A model generated the notes under the pieces. The model did not search any database. It saw only the letters and a list, made by a program, of their open reading frames with translations, and was not told where the DNA came from. From positions 1-64,000 of the forward strand of contig NW_023501037.1 in the NCBI RefSeq assembly GCF_014066305.1: a stretch of 64,000 nt of DNA. Direction: 5' to 3'. The DNA is from Letharia columbiana (taxonomy: Eukaryota; Ascomycota; Lecanoromycetes; Lecanorales; Parmeliaceae). The translations under genes and the position numbers were made by a program. Positions 38,913 through 49,854 of this stretch are shown piece after piece (the first letter of the stretch is position 1; every line of letters starts with the position of its first letter).

Positions 38913-39761
38913 ATGAGGCTTTTTCCTCGCTCTATCCTGGGGTCCTTGGGATCCGTCATATCGCCCAAGAAGGGGAAAGACAAGGGAGCCGGACAAGACG
39001 CCGCGGCACCAAGTGTGCCAGCAGCCGGTAAAGACATACCAACACCCAGTATTCCGGTTGTGGGCAATGACCTGCCAACACCTAGTGTGCCAGGGATCGC
39101 TAACGACATACCGACACCGAATGTTACCGATCTCCACAAGGACTCACCCACATCTAGCGCCGCGGGAGCCGCAAAGGGTACACCGGTCCCCAGTGCTGCA
39201 GGCGCGGAGTCAGCAAGCGATAGAAATGTGAACCCGTCTATATTCACCACATTTGTCACTGTCTCTGTCACGGACATCAGTACCGTGACTAGTGCAGATG
39301 TCACAGTGACCATTGTACAGCACGACTTGGCCACCGTGGCGACCACCGCGCCAACCACCGTCACGGTAATACAACATACTCTAGCCACCGTTGGAACGAC
39401 CGTCGCAACCACAATCATCAAGACTAAATCCGTAACACCGTCTACCGAGCATATCGCGGCCGCGCACTCGACCGCGCCGCTCCCGCCAGCAGTAGCCGCA
39501 ATGCCAACCGCAAAGAAGCACGTTGATCCCGCAGTGGTCTTATCGGTGATTTTTGGGTTGATCATATTGGGCCTCTTGGGCGCCGTCTGCCTTTTGGTGA
39601 CGAGGTCCCGCCGTCGCGCGGCGAAAGCAAAGCAGACGACCGGCAAGAAGACGTATGCGGAGGAATTCGAATGGCCTCGGCAGCGACCTGTAGAAATGGA
39701 CGATATCAAGAAGAAAGACGAATGGGGCCCGGTACAGAAGGATGCACGGGGCGTAGTGTAA
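38913..39761 (+). CDS. Single-pass membrane protein with 12-residue repeats
   Basis: A single exon, 282 aa. Residues about 30-92 form imperfect 12-residue repeats (TPSIPVVGNDLP, TPSVPGIANDIP, TPNVTDLHKDSP and decayed neighbours). Residues 110-170 are Thr/Val-rich with a second internal duplication (VQHDLATVATT / IQHTLATVGTT). A transmembrane helix at about 206-230 (VVLSVIFGLIILGLLGAVCLL) is followed by an RSRRR stop-transfer and a charged 50-residue tail. There is no good N-terminal signal peptide, so it may use the internal helix as an anchor. The layout (Ser/Thr-rich outside, one helix, short basic tail) resembles fungal wall-sensor-like proteins, but no named domain is visible. Confidence 0.7.
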   Translation: MRLFPRSILGSLGSVISPKKGKDKGAGQDAAAPSVPAAGKDIPTPSIPVVGNDLPTPSVPGIANDIPTPNVTDLHKDSPTSSAAGAAKGTPVPSAAGAESASDRNVNPSIFTTFVTVSVTDISTVTSADVTVTIVQHDLATVATTAPTTVTVIQHTLATVGTTVATTIIKTKSVTPSTEHIAAAHSTAPLPPAVAAMPTAKKHVDPAVVLSVIFGLIILGLLGAVCLLVTRSRRRAAKAKQTTGKKTYAEEFEWPRQRPVEMDDIKKKDEWGPVQKDARGVV

Positions 39762-41219
39762 AAGGGTGGAGGGAAGAGGGAAGAGGGAAGTGGTGAGTGG
39801 ACTGGAATTCCAGGTTTGGAAGAAGCTTTGACATCTTGATTGTGCTAATGGCTGCTCCTATCCATTTTCACAATAATGTACGCTACCAGTATCCGTCGTT
39901 TGACCGCAGATTGAACGTCGCTTTTAAACATTTTCCCGTCTAGCTGATCAATACTTTGTGATGGCGCGATTGCGGTGGGGCTCAAGCCTACGCATTGTCT
40001 GTCTTGGAAAGTGACGGTCTCGATCGGGTGCCTTGCGCTGTCTATTGGGCCAAGAAGGCCTGTATTTGGTATCCGTGAAGCATCCTGGCCATAACCAAAT
40101 GGTGAGGTATTGGTGCTAACCTCGGCGGTGACCCACTCGTAACACCCACAATCAACACGATGCATCATACTCACGCATCTTTTGCAAGAGCTCAAAGCCA
40201 GTGCGGCCGCCTCCTCGCCTATACACCGTCGGGCTAGACGAATTTCTGTCAGCTGATGTCATGACCGATTACCAATCATTGCCACGTCTTCTTGTCAATA
40301 GTTGCCAATTTCTAGGTTCGTTGCGTGGGGGAGGCGGCCAGCCGACCTTGAGCGCGGTCACCTCTTTCGGGTTACCATAAGAAAAGTCTCCGACCGATAA
40401 GGATGCTATCAGCAAAGAATTCCTCGCTTTACCATTTCGTACAGTTTATTGTGCTTCAAGGTCTCAGCAGGCAAGTGACGACCGACACATCCCTGTTTGA
40501 CCGCCATGAAATCAGCATAGTGTAAGCCAAAAACAGAGCTACTGCTGGCATTGCCTCGGAGCTGGCTATTGTCGCTGATCTCGATCCCGAGCGAGGCTCC
40601 AAAAAGATACCCTCTGCGTAAATATCAAGTATGCGTGTGACATCGACAACGCATATCTATAGCGCATATTGATGAGGCCATCTCTTCACTATGCTTAGAC
40701 TTACTGCAAAATGCGCAGCTAGTACAGTTCAAGTATTTTCGCTTTGGTATTGATATCTCAACTTGCTGTCCGTCGCCCTCGCGTTCTCTGTTTCGGCGTT
40801 CCCCATTCCAAAAATATCACTTTGAAGCGAGGCTTCGGTGCAAGAGTCAGCTTCTTACAATGACAAATAGTCTTTCGTCTTATCAAGTATGCCGCAGAAA
40901 GATATCGATACGACAAGTGGAGACAATTGAAGTATCCCGTAAAAAGTTATAAGCAGAGGGAAGACAGAATACGAAGATGACAGACCAAGAAAAGGAGCCG
41001 ATTGGTGGGCCTGCCTTCGCCCTGCATATTATTGGAAAGCTAGCTTTCTTCCTGTCGACAAGTTTTGAAAAGTACTGCCAAGATCTGAATCGAGAAAGCC
41101 AGGTACCTATTCGGGAAGTAACTAAATTTCTTGGCTACGAACATCAAATTTTATTAGTAATCTCAACTTTATCTCCGTCTCTCCATTTCTTCTCTAAAAG
41201 AATTCTATCTCTATAAATT
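39762..41219. other. Intergenic region upstream of a decayed element
   Basis: I see no convincing gene. A minus-strand frame at 39845-40195 is open for 116 codons but has no ATG start. A plus-strand frame at 40977-41216 (79 codons, ATG) ends just before the relic at 41220 and may belong to the same decayed element. Composition turns more AT-rich toward 41 kb. Confidence 0.45.
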
Positions 41220-41321
41220 ATGTCTCAGTTAACTCTTTTCGATTATGGTACCTCTTCTTCTGCTGCCATACGTACTGCGAATCGTCATCAAAAAAAGCGT
41301 CAACAACAGGAAAATGAGCAT

Positions 41322-41441
41322 GCCCTCTCGCAATTACGCTCCCAAAATCAGCTACAATTCCAGAGAAATCAACAAAATCCAGCCCTCTCGCAATTACGCT
41401 CCCAAAATCAGCTACAATTCTAGAGAAATCAATAAAGTCTA
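41322..41441 (+). repeat. 60-bp perfect-length tandem duplication
   Basis: Copy 1 is 41322-41381 and copy 2 is 41382-41441. They differ at four positions, three of them C in copy 1 and T in copy 2. One change turns CAG into TAG and closes the reading frame. A length of 60 bp is 20 codons, so the duplication itself kept frame. Confidence 0.9.
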
Positions 41442-41826
41442 TGGCAATATCGAGATCCCACACTCTACAATATAATAATACGCTGTTAACCTCAGCCTGC
41501 AATATCTCATAGACCTTCTTAATACATATTCGAAGGCTTTAATAAATCATCTACTAGACTTCTCCTCGATCCTCCTCATCGATACAACAATCTTAAATTT
41601 CGCTGTCAAGATCCTACACAACGTCCAACCTTTAACGTATGAGATTTATATCGAGATTACAGTCTTCCCACTTGGCAAGACTACGATACTTATTATCCGG
41701 AGAATTCTATTCGTATTCAACAAGTAGAGCGAGATAAAGAGAGCTGGAAGATGCTCGGATTCTCTACGAACATAACACTATTCTGAAGTTATGTGACGAT
41801 ATTATCGATATCGTTACTACGAGTAA

Positions 41827-41915
41827 AGATGAGGATGATGAGGATAAGGACAACGAGGACGAGGAAGACGAGGACGAGGACGATGAGGACGACGAGGACG
41901 ACGACGAGGATAACG
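41827..41915 (+). repeat. Acidic (GAT/GAC/GAG) triplet repeat
   Basis: About 30 codons almost only of GAT, GAC and GAG (plus a few AAG/AAC) encode a poly-Asp/Glu run inside the decayed coding relic. Confidence 0.85.
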
Positions 41916-42425
41916 ACGGGATACGTCACGAGCAGTTACTTAACGCTCTCGAGGACGTATACTCTTGAGTACAAAGCGAGTCTCGCTTGGCCTTCTTAGA
42001 ACGATTGGCATTTAATCGTAACACACATGTCTACTCGGCAATATCTACTGCAATTCGTTACGGTAATTATGAGGCTGTAGAGAATCTCATATATTCTGAG
42101 ATTAACCGACGATGTAATCTATTTCTTAGATATCGTTATAGGGAGGATCCGGAGAATCAATCAAATGCAGTACCGTACACATGTTCAATTGTAGCGATGT
42201 TCTCAGTGTTCCCACAATGCTTGGCTAGCTTTTCACTACTGGGTAGCCCGCGCCCCAGCACATATTATGCAGGACCCTTGCAGTGAGCATGCGACCGCAT
42301 CCCACCGCCACATCTAGGATCATTATTATATAAACAGGCCCTGAGCTCCCGATACAGGCGTTGTACTCGAAAACATCGTCAGCACGGATCACTTTCCAAA
42401 ACTTCAAACAATACGTGCAATCAAA

Positions 42426-43083
42426 ATGCTACCCACCTTGCTGTCCCTCGGCACTCTGCTAATCAGCTCTTCCCTCGCGCAATACGCTCCAGCGTATCTT
42501 ATCGCTGCCGACGTCTATGGGAAAAGCTGTTCAACATGCGGCATGAGTACGTCGTCATTCGATCCCGCTTCCTTTGAGTTGAACTAAACATCGATATCTA
42601 GTCGCGGCCTTCCCTACAGGCAAGGGCACGAATGTCGCTATTCTCACCAATGACACCAGCAAAGCATTGACTGGTCAGTTCAACAACACATACTGGACAT
42701 TCAGTGGCTTCCGCAAAACCCACTCCCTATACATGGAGCCCACCGCCGATAGCAAAAATTTCCCTTGTGCGTCCCACACTCGTTCCATCAAAGGAAAGAA
42801 CTGACACCGGAATGCAGACTATGGCAATGTAGGCATAAATTCCGGCTTTGCTACGCCGGGTTTTAGTGAAGGTGACGAGGATGGCCTGCTTGTGTGGAAC
42901 AACACGGATATGGCGAACGAGGGATCTTGGTTTGCGTTTTGCCCAACCCTCGTACCTGGACACGAGTCGGCGGGGCTGCAGGACCGGGTGTTTTGGCAGT
43001 CGAACCAGGCGCCGGCTGAGGGTACGACAAATTGCACCACCATCGTATTCCATGGTGCTTTTGAAGGAGCTCAAGAGGGGTAA
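42426..43083 (+). CDS. Secreted protein, 183 aa, unknown function
   Basis: Three exons: 42426-42546, 42602-42766 and 42818-43083. The introns are 55 bp (GTACGT...TATCTAG) and 51 bp (GTGCGT...AATGCAG). The sum of 552 bp is in phase. The signal peptide MLPTLLSLGTLLISSSLA is followed by QYAPAYLIAADVYGKSCSTCG. The mature protein has four cysteines: a CSTC pair near 35-38, one in FCPTLV and one in TNCTT. Several Asn-X-Thr sites suggest glycosylation. I do not recognise the family. Size, signal peptide and position between a decayed element and a protease gene fit an effector-like or wall-associated secreted protein. Confidence 0.8.
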
Positions 43084-44078
43084 GCCTTTGTCGAGACTCT
43101 TTTCTGGAAAAAGGGGGAAGAGAGTCAATTGCAGTGCGTTGGATGAGGGAAAAGAAGTTTGAACGGATGGTGTAAGCAAGAAAAGGTTTTAAAATAGAAA
43201 GCGTTGATTAGACGAAAATAGAGAATGTCAGAACACAAAATAAGCTTGTGTATTGTTGTTTATAAAAGACACTGGTTCCCACCTTCGGATAAGATAATTT
43301 TCCCTCATAAGAATTCCCGTTCTCACCCATAACCGAGCAATTTACCCTCCGAAGCTTGATGGAAACTTCTCTACTTATGGTATGACTGCTGAGCTCAATC
43401 ATTGGGGAATCTTTCATATCTGATTAATTAGTAGCCTTGAGCATCGCTGTGTATAACACATTCCCAATAGTAGGATCTGTTAGAATTTCAGGTATGTGTT
43501 GTGTAGAACGGACGGATTGATTCTCCAAAACCTCTCCGAGGCCAGGTCCCAAGTAGAGTACAAAATCAGGTGGCTGAGAAACACGGTGGCTGGGATGCGT
43601 GGGGGCCAAATTTCGACAGGATCACCGATTGGTTTACACGTCGGAGAGGCTGCCAATTCTTGTTCTGCCTTCCCCTGGTGTTTTGCAGGGAGCATCTCAA
43701 GGCTTAAAGGGGGGTGCTGTCATCGGAGCTAGCAGAAATTACTGCGTACCGTCGGAACCCACGCAAGTTTACCGAGATGATATTGATATGTGGAGCCGGT
43801 GTGATTAGCACGATGAAGAACGACGGACGCAACAGCCGACACAGGGTTAGAAGAGACCAACCTCTAATGACTGTAGTTTGACAGTCACTGGAACGTGCTT
43901 CTCTTCATGTGCGTTGATGCGGTCAACAAGTTCGATCATTAGGTAATGATATCTAAAGCAATGTGCACTAGATCGTCCTACGACCAGCACGAGCCGGTTT
44001 CGAATCGTACCAGTGATTAGTCGCGTAGGGGTCTAAGAAACGGGGTTGGTGATACCAGTGACGAGGCCGACCAGTCTG
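43084..44078. other. Intergenic, no gene supported
   Basis: This stretch between the convergent ends of the secreted protein gene and the aspartic protease gene has only short overlapping frames. I see no RNA gene or repeat. Confidence 0.5.
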
Positions 44079-45538
44079 CTATGCAGCAACACCCAGCTGA
44101 ACTCCCTCCCGCAGCGCGAAGCTGACACTGGGCTCGGCAATATTCCACACCACATAGTGGGTCCCGAAGAACGGCGCGCCCATCACCGCGCAACCTGACG
44201 GGCAAGACTGGGCCACGAGACCTCCGTAACACACTACATGTATCACGAAATGAGGTTAGAAACGGTCGTGCTTCTCAGTCTCGCGGTGGTAGCACGGTGG
44301 GGGAGCGAACAGATGGATGTTGGAAGGACCTAGAGAGGGGAATGTGAGGGAAGTGGAGAGGACGTCACGTACTCGGAAACTCGACTTCAAGGACCGGCAC
44401 GTTATAGGCGAGCGCACCCGTGAAACTCGAGCCTGGAATCACATGTTGGTACTGACCGTTCAGGGGACTGGTGAAGTGAAGGTCAGGGAGTTTGGCGGAG
44501 CACGGCATCGCCCAATTCGTGCCATTTATACGGACGGCGTTGGGAATAGACTTCCAGTACGCGTTGACGGTGTCGTTTTGTATGGCGATGGTTGGACTGC
44601 CGAGATCGAAAAAGATAGTGTCTTGCGGGTATGTCTCAACCCCCACGGTAAAGCTGAGGTTGTCGACGAGCCAGAGGGAACTAGTTGAGTTGTCAACGGC
44701 CAACTTTTTCAGACTAGAGCTGTATGTTGGGTCGACGGCGCCAAAACCAAGGGTACCTCCAGCATTGGTCAAGTCGAAGAGCGTTGTGAAGATGGGGGCA
44801 TCTAGGCCGTGTTGAATAAGCTCGATGAACGTGGGTGGCTTATTTGTGACTTTCAAATGCATATACGTCAGTTACTAGACCGTTTTATTTCCTCTTCTCT
44901 CTTCGCATTCCCACGTACTCGAATTCCCGGATGACCATCCCAAGGCTAGAAGCCCGTCGCTGTAGAACCAGTCCCCTGGTACGACTTGTGCAGCACCGAA
45001 TTGCATAGAGACCCCAACGCCGGCAACGCTGACCGTATCTTGGACCACTATGCCAGAGATGCCGCTGCTTCCGCCCGAGTATATCAGGGAAAAATCCGAG
45101 CCGCTGACGACGGGACTAGGAGCAATGGCTCCGTAATCATACTCCGTGTGCTTGCCAGACCCGCCTTGTGGAGGCTCCGATATCTGGTTGCTCCATACCC
45201 ACCTGCGGTCGAACAAAGAAATTGTCAACACAAGATCTTCATCCGTCAAAAGAGGCGCTTGCTGAAAGAGTATCTCACGTAGTCTCAGATCCTGTGTCCA
45301 ACTCCAGCGAGAAAGTCTGGTCTCGGATGGTAACATCTACAAGCCAAGCGTATTCTCCGGTGTTGTCGGTGTATCCCGTCACGTCAGTGGATCCAGATCC
45401 AGTCTGGATTCTTCGCTGCAGTGGGAGAGAGAAAGATCCGTGCATTTGATTCATGGCATGTTGAGGCACCGCTAACACGCCGGTCTTTGTGTGGAGCAGA
45501 CAGACTGCGACGAGGAAATGAATGGGTATGAATAGCAT
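44079..45538 (-). CDS. Secreted pepsin-like aspartic protease (family A1), altered second site
   Basis: Four exons: 45538-45279, 45202-44919, 44849-44373 and 44233-44079. The introns are 76, 69 and 139 bp, all GT-AG and in phase, giving 391 aa. The N-terminus MLFIPIHFLVAVCLL is a signal peptide. The first catalytic motif is intact (LDTGSETTWVW, Asp81). Typical A1 landmarks follow: SDGLLALGWSS, GGTLGFGAVDP and a C-terminal GAPFFGTHYVVWN. The second motif reads FFDLGSPTI (Asp263), so the usual Thr/Ser after the catalytic Asp is Leu. Cysteines in WAMPCSA and CYGG...SCPSGC fit the usual late disulfides. Family members cleave proteins at acid pH outside the cell. The Leu may weaken or change activity. 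Confidence 0.92.
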
Positions 45539-46574
45539 TGTGAGAATGAGCGAAAGTCTCTACGAGATGAAATGGAAAAGAATGAACGATCAAGTAAAGC
45601 GGAAAAGAATGAACGTCTGCCAGAGCAGAGCAAAGCAAAAAGTGAATCACTATAATGTGTAAGGAAATTACAACAATGTCAGCTCCGACAGGAAGTTGGT
45701 GCTTTTAATTCATATTGCAGTGAAGAAACAGGGGCATATTATTGCGACGTGGGTTGTTGTCTCTATTCCATTACGAAACACCGAAAGCAATACCGAAGGC
45801 AACGCTAAGCAACAGATAGATTAATCGATGTAATAACAATATTACATAATTTACATAATCAGGACAACAGGGTGGGCGCAGCATGTTTCACCTGCGCCTC
45901 CCAGAGACGGTATGCTCAAAATAGGGTACGGTAGGCAAGGGTCTCCGAAACGCTTAGGCAGAATAGTAGTACGTTCGGCACTGGGTCTAAATCAAATCCT
46001 AGCACTAGATTTAGCCGAAATGCAATCGTGGGGATTTGGGGTAGGCAAAGAGACTTGAAGTTCGCTGGCATCACTTGCTCCCAGCTGCCAACTCCGAGTG
46101 GATTATCGTCGCCCGATTGTATCATACTTCGACATGTCACATGAGGTCGACGAGTCTCAAAGGATGAAGCATACGAGACGGGACGACAATGAGAAAAACA
46201 TGATTTGGAAGGCTATGTGGCAGAGTTGGAACGACAGCATTGATGTTCCTTTTTCAACTCACTGGAAGGGTATGAGTAGAGAGACTCGCAATGGTCAACA
46301 GGACCCAGTGGGCGCAAACTGAGGAAGTCATGAACGGTGTTGCCACGTGAGCTGAATGGATCTGGACAATTCTCTGGACACCAAAATCAGCAAAGTAATG
46401 CCATAAGCTTCGTGTAGCATACATAAGCAATAAGTTGACATCAACCTTGACGGCCGCAAGTGTAGCACAAGCCAGCCCTGTATTTGACCCGACTCTCCTA
46501 CTCAACCTTTCTAGCCATTTCAAGGTTCGACCTTGACCATTCGAAGCTGAGTTCCTGACCGTCGTCTGTCCATA
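45539..46574. other. Intergenic, promoter side of the protease gene
   Basis: This 1.0-kb stretch has no supported gene. It holds the protease promoter and the 3' end of the TIM-like gene, which comes in from the right on the same strand. Confidence 0.5.
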
Positions 46575-47354
46575 TCACGACTCCTCAACCTCCCTGACTA
46601 CCCTCTCAAAATTCCCCACATCATGCGCGAACCTTCCCAGAAACAGCCCATCCACCCCCTCCTTCAGCGTCCCCCAAGTCCCGGGCTTCGCACTCCCACC
46701 ATACAATATCCTTACATCCGCCCTCTCCTCCACCGTCCCAATCAATTGCTTCAGACTCTTCACCACCGCAAGTACATGATCCGCACTCGCAGGCTCCTGC
46801 GCTCCAATCGCCCACACAGGCTCATAGGCAAATATGATGGGTGCGTCACCAGGGACGGCCCGCAAAACGCTCATGACTTGAGGGGAGCACTCGCGGACCG
46901 CGATTCCGACGCCCTCGGACATGATACCGCTCCGCGATTTCTCTCCGATGCAGACGAGTGGTATCATGCCATTTCGTACAACAGCCTCCGCTTTCGTAGC
47001 CACCACTTCGTCCGTCTCATTGAACGGCGCTCTTCTCCTCTCCGCATGGCCCAGACAGACGATCCGACAGCCCACCTGCTTCAGCATGAGTGGAGAGATT
47101 TCGCCGGTGTAGGCGCCGCTGTCCTCTGCGTGACAGTTTTGGGCGCCTAGGATGACCTGGGGGGTCATATCCAAAAGGTCGGAGGCGGAGGCCAGGCAGG
47201 GATAGGAGGGGAGGATGAAGATACCGGTTGAGATCGAGGCAGGTGGGGCGACGAACTTGGCGATGGCGGTGATGTAGGCGGTGGTGCTGGGCGCGTCGAA
47301 GTACATCTTCAGGTTGACGCCTACAAGGCGTTTGGGGAGGATTGGAGGTTTCAT
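46575..47354 (-). CDS. TIM-barrel triose/tetrulose-phosphate isomerase
   Basis: An intronless gene of 259 aa from the only early ATG (47354, MKPPILPKRLVGVNLKMYF). Catalytic residues of triosephosphate isomerase are present: Asn and Lys in GVNLKMY, His in CLGHAERRR (the usual Ser is Ala) and Glu in FAYEPVWAIG. The phosphate loop YGGSAKP and VDGLFLGR also match. The flexible loop 6 reads GAQEPAS rather than the glycolytic GTGKTAT type. From memory, EPA-type loops occur in L-erythrulose-1-phosphate isomerases (EryH/LerI; Yarrowia EYI1). Together with the divergent RpiB-like gene I infer erythrulose-1-phosphate isomerase rather than the housekeeping enzyme. A cytosolic location is likely. Confidence 0.9.
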   Translation of the reverse strand: MKPPILPKRLVGVNLKMYFDAPSTTAYITAIAKFVAPPASISTGIFILPSYPCLASASDLLDMTPQVILGAQNCHAEDSGAYTGEISPLMLKQVGCRIVCLGHAERRRAPFNETDEVVATKAEAVVRNGMIPLVCIGEKSRSGIMSEGVGIAVRECSPQVMSVLRAVPGDAPIIFAYEPVWAIGAQEPASADHVLAVVKSLKQLIGTVEERADVRILYGGSAKPGTWGTLKEGVDGLFLGRFAHDVGNFERVVREVEES

Positions 47355-47649
47355 GGCTGGGTTGGGAGTAGAAGAGCCAGGGTTTGATGTGATGAGCTGG
47401 TCAGGATGAGTTGCGCAGTTGAAAGCAGTGAAGAAGGTGAAGGCAAGTGTAACTGTTGATTGACCGAGGCGGTTCGGCAAACCTTCCCTAAAGAGACGAA
47501 ACCGCAATGACGTTTTTGCGGGGAACCCAAGTCAATTTCGGGTGGCATTGATGACCTCCACTCTTGAACAATGCTTCCAAAACGGCTGATTCAACAGGAA
47601 GCCCGACTACTTCCACCTTCCCCCTAAATATCTCGACCCCAATCCCAAC
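47355..47649. promoter_or_regulatory. Bidirectional promoter of the isomerase pair
   Basis: Only 295 bp separate the divergent ATGs of the TIM-like and RpiB-like genes, so they probably share control. I could not single out a binding site. Confidence 0.6.
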
Positions 47650-48150
47650 ATGGCATCCCACGGTCTCCGCATTGCCGTCGGCGGCGACGAGGCCGGCTTC
47701 TCCTACAAAGACACCATCAAAGCCGACCTCGAAAAGGACCCCCGAGTCTCCAAAGTAATCGACGTGGGCGTCATCCACAACGAAGACAAAACCGCCTACC
47801 CGCACGTCGCCGTCGATGCCTCCAAGCTCGTCCTCTCCGGCGAAGCCGACCGCGCCCTGTTGATATGTGGGACTGGGCTCGGCGTCGCCATCTCCGCGAA
47901 CAAAGTACCGGGCATAAGAGCCGTGACGGCGCACGACAGTTTCAGTGTCGAGAGGGCGGTGATGAGTAACAACGCGCAGGTGTTTTGTATGGGTCAGCGG
48001 GTTGTCGGAATAGAGTTGGCGCGGAGGCTGGCGAAGGAGTGGGTGGGGTATACGTTCGACCCGGAGAGTGCGAGTGCGGAGAAGGTTCAGGTGATTAGCG
48101 ACTATGAGGCCCAGCATCATGCTAAAGGGGTGCATGAGAAGACTGCGTGA
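47650..48150 (+). CDS. RpiB/LacAB-type sugar-phosphate isomerase
   Basis: A single exon, 166 aa. Family motifs are clear: [14 protein letters not shown] at the N-terminus, [10 protein letters not shown], the catalytic-Cys loop [26 protein letters not shown], and the [14 protein letters not shown] segment. Ribose-5-phosphate isomerase B enzymes usually have Asp-His-Ala-Gly, where this protein has Asp-Glu-Ala-Gly. The enzyme interconverts an aldose and ketose phosphate. In erythritol catabolism the homologue (EryI/DerI; Yarrowia EYI2) makes D-erythrose-4-phosphate from D-erythrulose-4-phosphate. Fungi normally use RpiA for the pentose pathway, so an RpiB here paired with a TIM-like gene supports a specialised tetrulose role. 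That role is inference. Confidence 0.93.
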   Translation: MASHGLRIAVGGDEAGFSYKDTIKADLEKDPRVSKVIDVGVIHNEDKTAYPHVAVDASKLVLSGEADRALLICGTGLGVAISANKVPGIRAVTAHDSFSVERAVMSNNAQVFCMGQRVVGIELARRLAKEWVGYTFDPESASAEKVQVISDYEAQHHAKGVHEKTA

Positions 48151-49328
48151 TTAGGAGTAGTGATTGCTGGGGTAGATGTTGAGTAGGGGAAACCTTTAGC
48201 CTTGAACGTACGTGTCAGCACACAGAGCTCCTTGTGGCTCATATCAGCACGATGAATCATGATCTCCCCAGCTTCATGCCGTATTATCGAGATACTAATA
48301 CAAGCGTCGAGAGGTGAATCTGTTGTTCGAAGCTTGATTTATCTAATCTTTCATGACATGCTCAAACATTGCTTTGCATGTTGACGATGGGGATGGGATA
48401 GGGAACTTGGGCGACTTTTGCGAAGCAAGCTTGTCGGCTTTGCACATCCATGTTGCGGGGTGAATTGTAAACGATTATTGACGCCTAATTTCGGCGCAAA
48501 CACACCCGCCGTGAAGGAATCATGCCGCCTTTGCGTCCCAGTCAGTACAGAATTCATTTTAGACGTTCATTCTCCAGTCAGTCCGACTTGAGCATAGCAG
48601 TATGATCATAGGCTGCCGTGCCACCTAGAAGATATAGCGCGAAGATGTCATAGAGGATCAAGGGGTCACAGAGAGTCACCACGCCCTAAAAAGAGAACCC
48701 GGGAGCTTCGTCCTACATCAAGGCCGATCAGGCCCGAGGATGGCGAGTCCACAGGCTAATTCTTCGGCGCCCACACCATATCATCAGGAAGGTTCAGCAA
48801 AGCTGCCCATGGTCAAATTAAATTGCAAAAGCGAAATCTAATCTAGAAGATAGAATCCCCGTTCTGATATGTACCAGAACTAGGGTGGTAAAATGGAACG
48901 CGGTCGCCGGCTCACCGAGCTTTTGAGAGTTCCAACGACCGTCCTACCGGTCTTGGTATCAAAAGTGGATATTACAGTCTTGTGCTCATTACTGATATCT
49001 TTACCGATCCGCCGTAGTAAGGGGGGGGCCAGTTGACTTGAAGATAGTAACAAATTGAGCGTCTGGCTGAGTGTCACATCGAAAAGGAACAAGAGTGTGA
49101 TTGGAATGTAGCTCAAGGGCTAGGCACAGCAGAAAGCTGACAGTGGCACAAGATGATGGATGAAGAGCTTCTACTATTATAACGCAGACTTCAAAAGCGA
49201 TAAGCGTTCCGCACGGGCCATGCCTCCTTTCTCGATCCAACCAGCATTATTAAAGACAATTTCCGGTCCCCAAAAACCCAATGTCAGTCTCACCCAAAAT
49301 CGCCGTGCAGCACATCACAGCATTTGAC
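48151..49328. other. Intergenic, no gene supported
   Basis: This 1.2-kb stretch lies between the convergent RpiB-like and hydrophobin genes. Open frames are short, and no repeat or RNA gene was seen. Confidence 0.5.
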
Positions 49329-49854
49329 CTAGAGTCGTCGACTCGTTGGCTCGTAGACCTGGGTCGGAATGCCGCAGCCAGTATCGACACCATCGGTAAC
49401 CTGGTCACCGCAGCATAAGCACCAGTACAGCTCACGTTCCATGCACGTGAGAAAGATAGAGATCGAGTACTTACCACAGCAGCGCAGCAAACGGGATTAA
49501 AATCATAGGGGCAGTAGCCGAATTCATAGGTAACCTGCCCGCCTGCCATGGCATTGATACCTATTATTATGAAGTAGCGTCGTCAGTACATGCCTGTCAG
49601 ACCGCAGGCAACATCATCGTATCCGCGGGTGATGACATACAGCCGGTTTCCGTAGAGTCCGGCTCTCCGGCCACACCGGCGACGCCGGTACCGTTGCAGC
49701 ACTGAAGGATTTCGGGCGCGGAGCAGAAGTTTTCGACCGAGGCGTCCCAACCTGAAGGGGCGGAACCGCCGGATCCGTAGGTGTTGCCTGGGGTAGGCAC
49801 CGCGAGGGCCAGAGGGGCGACGAGCGCCGCGAGAAGCAGGGCGAGAGGTGCCAT
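49329..49854 (-). CDS. Hydrophobin, 123 aa
   Basis: Three exons: 49854-49641, 49560-49475 and 49400-49329. The introns are 80 bp (GTATGT...AATAATAG) and 74 bp (GTAAGT...GACCAG), in phase. The signal peptide is MAPLALLLAALVAPLALA. Splicing assembles exactly the eight-cysteine hydrophobin pattern: Cys 44, 52-53, 72, 88, 96-97 and 109, with gaps 7-CC-18-15-7-CC-11. The gaps fall between textbook class I and class II. The gene is split so that no single frame shows the pattern. Hydrophobins are secreted and self-assemble at air-water or wall surfaces, coating spores and aerial hyphae. The Gly/Ser-rich start of the mature protein is common in the family. Confidence 0.87.

Larger units (their letters stand above)
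41220..42240 (+). pseudogene. Decayed coding relic, possibly transposon-derived
   Basis: A frame opening MSQLTLFDYGTSSSAAIR, Gln-rich, runs into a stop in the second copy of a 60-bp duplication. Sense continues piecewise through stops and shifts: YRDPTLYN, DYSLPTWQDYDTYYPE, an Asp/Glu run, and FLERLAFNRNTHVYSAIS. At least two stops and one frame change break it. Moderate AT content and C-to-T differences suggest mild RIP. The parent may be a transposon or an ordinary gene; no transposase motif is visible. Confidence 0.55.

Noticed and set aside
39845..40195. 116-codon minus-strand frame
   Set aside because: No ATG start; a possible GTGAGT donor inside it gave no sensible spliced protein.
43981..44020. 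tRNA-like B-box text (ggtttcgaatcg)
   Set aside because: An extra base breaks the T-loop and no matching acceptor or anticodon arms are present.
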